From positions 277,904 to 341,903 of the forward strand of contig NZ_RKHR01000006.1 in NCBI RefSeq assembly GCF_003752585.1: DNA of 64,000 nt. Direction: 5' to 3'. The stretch comes from Sinobacterium caligoides (GTDB lineage Bacteria > Pseudomonadota > Gammaproteobacteria > Pseudomonadales > Sinobacteriaceae). This document shows positions 17,623 to 24,487 of the stretch, piece by piece. Within the stretch, counting starts at the first letter, position 1; each line of letters begins with the position of its first letter. The position numbers and the translations under genes are program-made. A model generated the notes under the pieces. It was not told the origin of the DNA and ran no database searches. It worked only from the letters and a program-made list of their open reading frames with translations.

Positions 17623-18303
17623 ATGATGAATAATGACTTATCAACAGCTTTTACAGAACTCGTAACGCGTCGTCGCTCGGTGCGTGGCTTCCTGCCTACG
17701 GCGGTGGAGCAGCCGTTGTTGGAGCGTGTCTTCGAGCTGGCCCAACGCTCTCCCTCTAATTGCAACACCCAGCCCTGGCAGGTTTATGTGGCCAGCGGTG
17801 AGGTTGTCGAAGCGCTGCGTCGGCAGCTGCCAGAGGCGATGATGAGCGGCCACATGGAGCTGGATTTTCCCTTCGACGGTGTTTATCAGGGGGAGTATAA
17901 GTGCCGTCAGCACGATGCTGCGGCGCAGCTTTATCAAGCAATGGGTATCGAGCGGGGAGATAAAGCGGGGCGCGGTGAGGCGTTTATGCGTAACTTTCAC
18001 TTTTTCGGCGCGCCCCATGTCGCCTTCCTGTTCCTGCATCAAGACTTTGCCATGCGGGAGGCTGCCGATCTCGGTATGTATGCACAGAACTTAATGCTGT
18101 CTCTGAGTGCCCATGGTCTGGCCTCTTGCCCGATGACGGCGTTGAGCTTCCATAGTGGCATTGTCAGGGCGGCCCTCGATGTGCCTGACGACTATAAGTT
18201 GTTGTTTGGTATCGCGCTGGGGTACGAGGATGAGCAGTGTGCGGCTAATCGCTGTCGTGTCGGTCGTGCGCCGCTGTCCGAGGCGGTACACTTTCGTCGC
18301 TAG
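17623..18303 (+). CDS. Nitroreductase family flavoprotein
   Basis: FMN-dependent nitroreductase-fold protein of 226 residues. The FMN phosphate-binding RRRSVRGF is at the N-terminus, with RSPSNCNTQPWQVYVA after it and AADLGMYAQNLMLSLSAHGLASCPM as the C-terminal flavin-contacting helix. Family members reduce nitro compounds, quinones, enones or act as dehydrogenases; the actual substrate is unknown. It follows the TetR gene by 41 bases in an AT-rich spacer, so the two are probably co-transcribed. Its last 59 bases overlap the 3' end of the MATE gene on the other strand, and the coding assignment of both tails looks genuine. Confidence 0.88.
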   Translation: MMNNDLSTAFTELVTRRRSVRGFLPTAVEQPLLERVFELAQRSPSNCNTQPWQVYVASGEVVEALRRQLPEAMMSGHMELDFPFDGVYQGEYKCRQHDAAAQLYQAMGIERGDKAGRGEAFMRNFHFFGAPHVAFLFLHQDFAMREAADLGMYAQNLMLSLSAHGLASCPMTALSFHSGIVRAALDVPDDYKLLFGIALGYEDEQCAANRCRVGRAPLSEAVHFRR

Positions 18304-19648
18304 TACTTATTGCACGACGTTGCCTGAGGTCGTCGAGCATTATCCACAGTACTGGGATGGCGATGAGGATGTTGGAGATCGGCATCGCTAGCCAGATGCC
18401 GTTGACACCCCAGAGCCAAGGCAGAATGATCAGCATCGGGATCTGAATAGCAATATTGCCGCTGTTTACCAGTAGAGCCACATAGGTCCGGTGTACCGCC
18501 TGAAAATAGATGCCGCTGACAAAGATAATACCATCGAGGAAAATGGCAAAGAGGTGCAGTCGCAGCCCGTTCACCGTCATCTGCAGCAGTTGCTCATCGT
18601 CGCTGTTGAAGATGCGGGCGATGGCATCGGTATCGATGTAGATGATCGCTGAGATGACGCCACCGATGGCGGTGACCCAGCACAGTGCCATGATGACTGT
18701 GGCGCGTACGCGCCGCTGCTGACCGCTACCGACGTGGTAGCTGAGAATCGGCTGAATGCCAGTGGCGATGCCCTCGGCAAAGTAGCCGTAGAAGGCAAAA
18801 ATGTAGGAGGCGATGGAAAAGGCAGCAACCGCGACGACGCCACCGTGCTGTAAGAATAGCCAGTTATGCGCCACCATGAAAAAGATGAAATAGCCGAACA
18901 TCACCAGGCTGGGCAGGCCGCGGTGTAAGATCTGTTGGCAGCTCCGTCGTTGCGGGCGCAGATCACGGCGCCGAAACGGTATTGGCCAGTCATCGCGCTG
19001 CAGATAATAGAGGCTCAGTAAACAGACTACGGCTTGGGCGAAGACGGTGGCTAGGGCTGCACCGGTCATGCCCATCTCTCTGATGATAATCAGCCAGTAG
19101 CCGACGATCAGGTTGAGCAGGGCGCCGATGCACAGTATCCAAGTGGTTAGACTGGGCTGGTCGCCATTACGCAACAGTAGGGGCAGTGCCGCCGCCGACA
19201 GTACCACGGGTGCGAACAGGGCGAAGATACGCAGGTAGTCTTCGGCGTAACCGGCCGTAGCACCGCTGGCCCCCATCAATGCGACGAGGGGTGGGCTGAG
19301 CAGGTAGGTGAGGGGGCCGAGCAGTAGCGAGGTGAGCAATAGCAGTGACAGAGTGTTGCCGATGATGTGACCGGCCTTGCCGTCATCTCCACGGCCGCGA
19401 TAGAGGCCGATATAGCTGCCAGCCCCCATGCCGATCATCATGCCGACGCCGATCATGACGGCGAAGATAGGCCAGGCAATGCCGGCTGCGGCCAGCCCTT
19501 CGGCGCCGACCGCCTGACCGATGAAGATGCCGTCGATCACCGAGTAGATGCCGTTGACGATCATCGCCGTGACGGCGGGGCTGACATAGGTGGCGAACAG
19601 CTTGCCATCGGAGGCGGTGTGCATGATCGACTCGGAGCGAGTGGCCAC
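18245..19648 (-). CDS. MATE family efflux transporter
   Basis: Inner-membrane antiporter of about 467 residues with twelve hydrophobic helices in two similar halves. The opening KLFATYVSPAVTAMIVNGIY and VIDGIFIGQAVGAEGLAAAGIAWP are typical of the NorM/DinF/MepA group. The predicted substrate is a cationic drug or metabolite, exchanged for Na+ or H+. A GTG start at 19648 and an ATG eight codons later are both possible; neither has a strong SD. It lies 17 bases after the KAS III-like gene in the same direction, so they probably form an operon. The hydrophilic C-terminal tail (about 25 residues) is encoded opposite the nitroreductase 3' end. Confidence 0.88.
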   Translation of the reverse strand: MATRSESIMHTASDGKLFATYVSPAVTAMIVNGIYSVIDGIFIGQAVGAEGLAAAGIAWPIFAVMIGVGMMIGMGAGSYIGLYRGRGDDGKAGHIIGNTLSLLLLTSLLLGPLTYLLSPPLVALMGASGATAGYAEDYLRIFALFAPVVLSAAALPLLLRNGDQPSLTTWILCIGALLNLIVGYWLIIIREMGMTGAALATVFAQAVVCLLSLYYLQRDDWPIPFRRRDLRPQRRSCQQILHRGLPSLVMFGYFIFFMVAHNWLFLQHGGVVAVAAFSIASYIFAFYGYFAEGIATGIQPILSYHVGSGQQRRVRATVIMALCWVTAIGGVISAIIYIDTDAIARIFNSDDEQLLQMTVNGLRLHLFAIFLDGIIFVSGIYFQAVHRTYVALLVNSGNIAIQIPMLIILPWLWGVNGIWLAMPISNILIAIPVLWIMLDDLRQRRAISTSDESVPPRTAAHDRHDSD

Positions 19649-19665
19649 CGGTACGCTAGTGGTTG

Positions 19666-20778
19666 TTAAAGTTTGGGCGAGCGCGCAAAGTTGACGGTGC
19701 CTTCGGCAGTCGCTTGCAGGCAGCCTTCAACGGCGCTACTGACCAACTCGCTGGCGCTCTTATCACAGGGCGGCAGTTCGTCGTCGATGGTGCGAATTGG
19801 CGTGACCCTGTCGCCCCACTTGATGACCACCCCGGCGTAGGTGAGGCCGGCGCCGAAGGCAGCGGAGAGGATGTTGCTGCCGGCTTGAATGCGACCCTCT
19901 TCGACGGCTTCACAGAGGGCGATGGCGACGCTGGCGGCGGAGGTGTTGCCGTACTTGTGAATGTTGACCATCACCTTCTCCATCCCGACGCCCATTTTCT
20001 TGGCCAGGGTCTGGATGATACGCAGGTTGGCTTGGTGGGGGATGATGACATCGATGTCGCTACCACTCATACCGGCATCGCTGAGTGCGGTCTGGCAGGC
20101 GCTGTTCATACCGTTGATGGCACGTTTGAAGATCTCAGGGCCTTCGAAGGCGATGTTGTAGCAGGCGCTGGTGTGGAAGCGGTCGACATAGGTGCCGGGC
20201 CCCTGTACCTCGAGGATATCGCGTCGTTCAGGGTCACAGCCGAGTTTCGCTGCGAGTAGGCCGCAGGCATCGTCGCTGGCTTCGAGAATGACGGCCCCTG
20301 CTCCGTCACCGAACAGTACCGCACTGGCACGATCGGCCCAGTTGATGTAGTAGTTGAGACGATCGGCGCCGATGACCAGGACGCGGCGATTGACGCCGCT
20401 CTTGATCATCGCGGTGCCCATCTGTAGGCCGTAGAGGAAGCCACTACAGGCCGCGTTCTGGTCGAAGGCTGCGGCGTTGCAGGCGCCGATATTGCGCTGC
20501 ACGGCGGAGGCGGTGTTGGGTATGAGGCTGTCGCCGCTGGCGGTGGCCAAAATAATGAGATCGAGGTCGCTGCCCTCAAGACCCGCCGCTGCGAGGGCGC
20601 GTTTAGCCGCCAGTGTTGCCAGCTCAGAGAGTTCGACGTGGGTGATGCGGCGTTCCTGGATGCCAGTACGCGAGAGGATCCACTCGTCACTGGTGTCAAC
20701 AAACTTGGAGAGGTCGTCATTGGTGAGAACGGCGGGTGGTACACATTTGCCCCAACCGGTAATTTTGGCGTAAGTCAT
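19666..20778 (-). CDS. Beta-ketoacyl-ACP synthase III-like protein with C-terminal extension
   Basis: FabH-fold condensing enzyme of 370 residues from ATG 20778. The catalytic triad is intact: C111 in AACSGFLYG, H248 in IIPHQANLRI and N278 in HKYGNTSAAS. The fold ends at about residue 322 (VVIKWGDR), leaving an extra 48-residue tail rich in Ser and acidic residues that ordinary FabH (about 317 residues) lacks. No fab gene adjoins it, so it is probably not the housekeeping FabH. It may make a specialised acyl product, as stand-alone KAS III enzymes do in lipid, signal or alkylresorcinol-type pathways. Pairing with a MATE exporter 17 bases downstream suggests making and exporting a small lipid-like compound; this is inference. 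Confidence 0.85.
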   Translation of the reverse strand: MTYAKITGWGKCVPPAVLTNDDLSKFVDTSDEWILSRTGIQERRITHVELSELATLAAKRALAAAGLEGSDLDLIILATASGDSLIPNTASAVQRNIGACNAAAFDQNAACSGFLYGLQMGTAMIKSGVNRRVLVIGADRLNYYINWADRASAVLFGDGAGAVILEASDDACGLLAAKLGCDPERRDILEVQGPGTYVDRFHTSACYNIAFEGPEIFKRAINGMNSACQTALSDAGMSGSDIDVIIPHQANLRIIQTLAKKMGVGMEKVMVNIHKYGNTSAASVAIALCEAVEEGRIQAGSNILSAAFGAGLTYAGVVIKWGDRVTPIRTIDDELPPCDKSASELVSSAVEGCLQATAEGTVNFARSPKL

Positions 20779-20916
20779 GAATAAACCCGAATAAATTAGG
20801 TGGACGAGAGAGCGATCTGGCGCGCATGTTAACACAGATTAGCGTTGTTTTGCTGAACTATACTCAATCGTGAGTATAGGAGAACTGCGCTATCAGTGTG
20901 CTTGCGGAGTGAGGAA

Positions 20917-21714
20917 ATGATGCTGGGGTGGAGGTACGGAGAAGGTGGTGCGCAGCCGTATGAGTGTATCTTGCTGGTCGAAGACACCTTGAGTAACCGA
21001 CAACTGACCCAGATGATACTGCAGCAGGCGGGCTTTCTGGTCGAGCTGGCGAGCAGTGGTGAGGAGGCGGTGGTGGCGGCCTACAACAAGCGCTATGAGT
21101 TGATCCTGATGGATTGTGTGATGCCCGGTATGGATGGCTATCAAGCGACAGAGAGGATACGCCGCGAGGGTGGTTGCAGTAGTCGGGTGCCGATTATAGC
21201 GCTGACTGCGAATACGGTGGCAGGCGTCGAGGAGGTCTGCAGGGAGGCGGGGATGAATGGGGTACTGAGTAAGCCACTTGAGTTGACGAGATTGCGCGAT
21301 CTGTTGCCGGGTGTTTTTCGCTCTGGCGAGGCCTCGGTTAGTGCTGATATGACGACGTATGTGCAGCGGCCTCATTGCCATGCGGTGCTTGCTAGTGGGC
21401 AACGAATCGGTGGTCTATACGATCGATTGGGAGTGGCGCGCTTTGAGCTGTTGCGGCGGACCACGCTCGCTAGCCTCGAGCTGCTAATTCAGGAGTTGCT
21501 ACTGGCACATCGGTGCGATGATCGGGCGCTGTTGCAGCGTCTGCTGCACTCACTGAAGTCATCGGTAGCGAACTATGGCGCCGATGAGCTGGTGACGTTG
21601 GCGCAACAACTGGAGTATTGCTGCCTTGATCAGGCGCTATCGGCACGGCAATTACAACAGTTGCAGCACTTGCTGCAGCAGTTCACCGCAGCGCTAGCCG
21701 ACTATCGGCGTTGA
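20917..21714 (+). CDS. Orphan REC-Hpt phosphotransfer protein
   Basis: 265-residue protein with a receiver domain followed by a histidine phosphotransfer domain. The receiver has acidic residues in LVEDTLSN, phospho-acceptor D66 in LILMDCVMPGMDGYQA, T98 in ALTANT and K119 in LSKPLE. The Hpt domain (about 175-265) has the phosphorylatable H211 in LLHSLKSSVANYGADEL. It has no kinase domain, so it resembles the tail of a hybrid kinase encoded separately. ATG 20917 and ATG 20920 are both near GAGGA. No partner gene adjoins it. The nearest candidate is the Hpt-less hybrid kinase at 35389-38187; a link is possible but not shown. Confidence 0.85.
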   Translation: MMLGWRYGEGGAQPYECILLVEDTLSNRQLTQMILQQAGFLVELASSGEEAVVAAYNKRYELILMDCVMPGMDGYQATERIRREGGCSSRVPIIALTANTVAGVEEVCREAGMNGVLSKPLELTRLRDLLPGVFRSGEASVSADMTTYVQRPHCHAVLASGQRIGGLYDRLGVARFELLRRTTLASLELLIQELLLAHRCDDRALLQRLLHSLKSSVANYGADELVTLAQQLEYCCLDQALSARQLQQLQHLLQQFTAALADYRR

Positions 21715-21717
21715 GGG

Positions 21718-22581
21718 CTAGCGATAGAGTTTGTTCTTGATCCGCAGTGGTTGCAGGCCACGCTTTATTTTCCTCAGGTGTTCTGTCAGCTCATCGCCGC
21801 GTGAGTTGGCGACGCCGACGGCGAGAATGTCGATGATAGAGAGGTGGGCGATGCGTGAGGAAATGGGGGTGAATATCTCAGTATCCTCATCGACATCGAT
21901 GAAGATGGGAATATCGGCCTTGCTTGAGACCGGGGTACCACTGGGTGAGAGCGAGATCACCAGGGCACCAGCATCCTGCGCCAAACTCATGGAGTCGAGT
22001 AGGGTTTGCGTGCGGCCGGTCTGTGAAATCGCCACGACGATGTCGCCTTTATTTAGGCTGAGTGCAGCCATGGTCTGAATGTGGGCGTCGGAGTAGGCGG
22101 CAGAGATCATTTGTAGGCGGAAGAATTTATGCTGTGCATCCATCGCGACGGAAGAGGAGCCGCCAAAACCATAGAAATCAACACGATTAGCACCGCTCAG
22201 GGCAATCACCGCCTGCTCGAGTGCCTCGGGATCTAGGGCGTCGCGCACGCGGGTGAGTGTCTCTATGGTGGCGTCAATGACCTTGGTGGAGTAGTTCATC
22301 ACCGAGTCGTATTCGTCAATCGTATATTCGACAAAGCTAGGAGCGGCGGCAAGCTGTTGGGCGAGTGTCAGCTTGAAACTCTGAAAACCATCACAGCCGA
22401 TGGCGCGACAGAAGCGTACCACGGTAGGTTCGCTGACATGGGCCTCTTGTGCCAGGTCGACGATGCGCATGTGAATAATGTCGTGCGGTTGTGACAAGAC
22501 ATACTCGGCGACTTTGCGTTCTGAGCGTCGCATATTGCTCATATTGCTGTCGATCATATGCAAAAGGTTGGTTGTTTTCAC
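21718..22581 (-). CDS. hexR: HexR-like RpiR family transcriptional regulator
   Basis: 287-residue sugar-responsive regulator. The N-terminal RpiR helix-turn-helix reads RRSERKVAEYVLSQPHDI and then HVSEPTVVRFCRAIG. The SIS domain has VDFYGFGGSSSVAMDAQHKFFRL and VVAISQTGRTQTLL. The close match to the HexR pattern suggests control of central sugar metabolism (Entner-Doudoroff genes) in response to KDPG, as known for the family. I use GTG 22581, which aligns with the usual HexR N-terminus; an ATG nine codons upstream lacks an SD. HexR often adjoins zwf/edd/glk, but here it stands between an orphan REC-Hpt gene and a recombinase, so it acts in trans. Confidence 0.82.
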   Translation of the reverse strand: MKTTNLLHMIDSNMSNMRRSERKVAEYVLSQPHDIIHMRIVDLAQEAHVSEPTVVRFCRAIGCDGFQSFKLTLAQQLAAAPSFVEYTIDEYDSVMNYSTKVIDATIETLTRVRDALDPEALEQAVIALSGANRVDFYGFGGSSSVAMDAQHKFFRLQMISAAYSDAHIQTMAALSLNKGDIVVAISQTGRTQTLLDSMSLAQDAGALVISLSPSGTPVSSKADIPIFIDVDEDTEIFTPISSRIAHLSIIDILAVGVANSRGDELTEHLRKIKRGLQPLRIKNKLYR

Positions 22582-22874
22582 AGGGTTACCGTTACTTGTT
22601 GATCGCATTGGAGGGACGGAATTGCATTTTAGCAGTATATACCTTTGCTTGTGGCGTAAGCACTTTTTCCATCAATCTTGTCGTAAATGTACAAAAAACA
22701 ACCGTTACGAGGTAGTTTATTTTAATAAAGTGTATGCTTGCGTATTTTTCTTCTTCGCTATCTTGTTGTTAATTAAACTAATAATAGTTATTACTGGATA
22801 TGAGTTTAGATTGAGAGGAGTGGTTATCTAGATGCGTTAGCAGAATAATTGTACGATTTTCGTTCAGCACTCCC
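22582..22874. other. AT-rich spacer between hexR and the recombinase
   Basis: 293 bases holding the hexR promoter region and then an AT-rich stretch (from about 22680) that continues into the recombinase gene. I see no convincing gene, terminator or attachment-site repeat. The AT-rich part may mark one edge of acquired DNA. Confidence 0.45.
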
Positions 22875-24314
22875 TTATAGGCTAATTTTGATGACGTTTT
22901 GCTTGCTGGATAGCAGCATGATGCGCATTTCAGCACTGTCTTGATCTAGCCATTCAAGGGTGACTTCTTCAACGCCGTTAGCGAGAAATTCTCGGTAATC
23001 TTCAAGTGTAATATTTTTACTATCTTGAATTTTTTTTAAGCTTGAAATCGATTTTTCAATCTTGTATTTTTTGTAGTGTATCTCGTCATTTTCGCCGAGT
23101 AATTTATCCAATAATTTTTTGTATTCTTTTAGCTGATCTCTGGTTGTTTCTAGATCGCCACCACCACTGATTGCGCTACTAAGGCGGGCGATAATTCTTC
23201 TTGCTTCATCGATCTCTTTTTTCTTGTCGTTTTTATTATTTTCTAATAACCCGCTAGGTTCGATGTCTTTAATAAAATTAAACATTGCTTGCTCAGCATT
23301 GTCGACATTGATGGACCGAGGTAGCGACATGCTGTGATGACCCTGACCTCGGTTTCTACAGCAAAGCCTGCCACGATTATTTTTTCCTTTTGCTGCTAAT
23401 GTTATGTAGTTGTTGCAGTGTTTACATTTTAACAGTTTTAGGCCTGAAAATAAGTAGCTATTAGACGTCTGTGTGGTTTTCTCTTTATTCGTTTTCAGTC
23501 TATGTTGTATGAGACTATATTGTTCTTTTGTAATTAGCGCAGGGTAGTAATCGGCTAAAGAGTAGTCGAGGCTTGCGTGATGTACTTTTGCCTCGCCGTA
23601 GAGTGCGCTGTTGCCCAGTATTTTGTGGATTGAGCTCGCCGACCAGCGGGTGTTTCTTGGTGATTTTATGCCTTTCTCATTGAGTTTTTTGGCGATGCTA
23701 GTGCAGCCATAGCCTTCCATGTAGAGTTCTGTTGCGGTGAGGATGGCTGCTGATTTTTCGTTGAGAATAAACTGACCATCTTTTTTGCTTATCCAGGAAG
23801 GTATGTTGCCTATCGGTTTGTTTTTTGTTTTTCCTTCTAGTACGTTTTTTATGTTGCTATCGATAGATTTTTTTTTGGCTTTTGAGCGAATGTTTTTTTT
23901 GTTTTTTTCAATTTTTAGTAGTGCGGACAGGGCGAATAAGATGCCACCGTTAGTGGCCTCGATTGCAGCACGGTGGTAGCGGCTGCCGTCGCTGCAATAG
24001 ATATGTACACCAAGATCGATAAGCTTTTGTAACGCCTTGAAAGCACTATCAATATCTAGAAGGTGGCCGAGCAGTGAGCTATTGTCGATGGCTAGGACGC
24101 TGCCGGGGTTGATGCTTCCTGTTTCTGCTGCGGTGCAGAAGAGTATCAGTGCGTGACCGTGGCAGGCATTGCTTTTATTGATAGTTTCGTCGTTAAATTG
24201 GCCGCGAGAATAACCGCTTTCACGCTGTAGCTGCTCGAGGAAGGTTCGCCCTGAGCTGCTGACAGTGCGTAGGCAGAGGGTGCTGTAAGAATAGATGTAG
24301 CGGTTATCGTGCAT
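22875..24314 (-). CDS. Large serine recombinase-like protein with degenerate catalytic domain
   Basis: 479-residue protein with the layout of a large serine recombinase. An N-terminal resolvase-like domain (1-130) is followed by a Recombinase domain (about 165-265; NEKSAAILTATELYMEGYGCTSIAKKLNEKGI, broken by NTRWSASSIHKILGN). Next is a zinc ribbon starting KLLKCKHCNNYI and a C-terminal coiled coil. The catalytic domain is unusual. Near the N-terminus YSYSTLC stands where Y-x-R-x-S is expected, so the Arg is absent. The DRLSR motif is replaced by AIDNSSLLGH. These changes remove Arg residues normally essential for strand exchange. The gene is AT-rich, with several runs of 6-9 T on the plus strand, unlike its neighbours, which suggests horizontal transfer. 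No attachment-site duplication or other mobile gene is seen. Confidence 0.78.
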   Translation of the reverse strand: MHDNRYIYSYSTLCLRTVSSSGRTFLEQLQRESGYSRGQFNDETINKSNACHGHALILFCTAAETGSINPGSVLAIDNSSLLGHLLDIDSAFKALQKLIDLGVHIYCSDGSRYHRAAIEATNGGILFALSALLKIEKNKKNIRSKAKKKSIDSNIKNVLEGKTKNKPIGNIPSWISKKDGQFILNEKSAAILTATELYMEGYGCTSIAKKLNEKGIKSPRNTRWSASSIHKILGNSALYGEAKVHHASLDYSLADYYPALITKEQYSLIQHRLKTNKEKTTQTSNSYLFSGLKLLKCKHCNNYITLAAKGKNNRGRLCCRNRGQGHHSMSLPRSINVDNAEQAMFNFIKDIEPSGLLENNKNDKKKEIDEARRIIARLSSAISGGGDLETTRDQLKEYKKLLDKLLGENDEIHYKKYKIEKSISSLKKIQDSKNITLEDYREFLANGVEEVTLEWLDQDSAEMRIMLLSSKQNVIKISL

Positions 24315-24487
24315 GTTCTATTGTTACCTGGGGTCAAAGGGCGGTTTAGGGGGTGGCTTAAGGAGGGCGGCTTTATCGCAGTGTAAAGAAAATTTGCGCG
24401 TAGCTATCTATAGCGAGCCGATGTTCTGGCATAATAGCGCCTCGCAGACTGATTGATCGATAAACTACCTGGCCGGCAGATTAAATT

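Noticed and set aside
22478..22831. 117-codon open frame running from inside hexR into the AT-rich spacer
   Set aside because: It overlaps the hexR start on the opposite strand, and the C-terminal part is hydrophobic by AT composition only.
24315..24487. LexA box upstream of uvrD
   Set aside because: I searched for CTGT-N8-ACAG and found no acceptable match.
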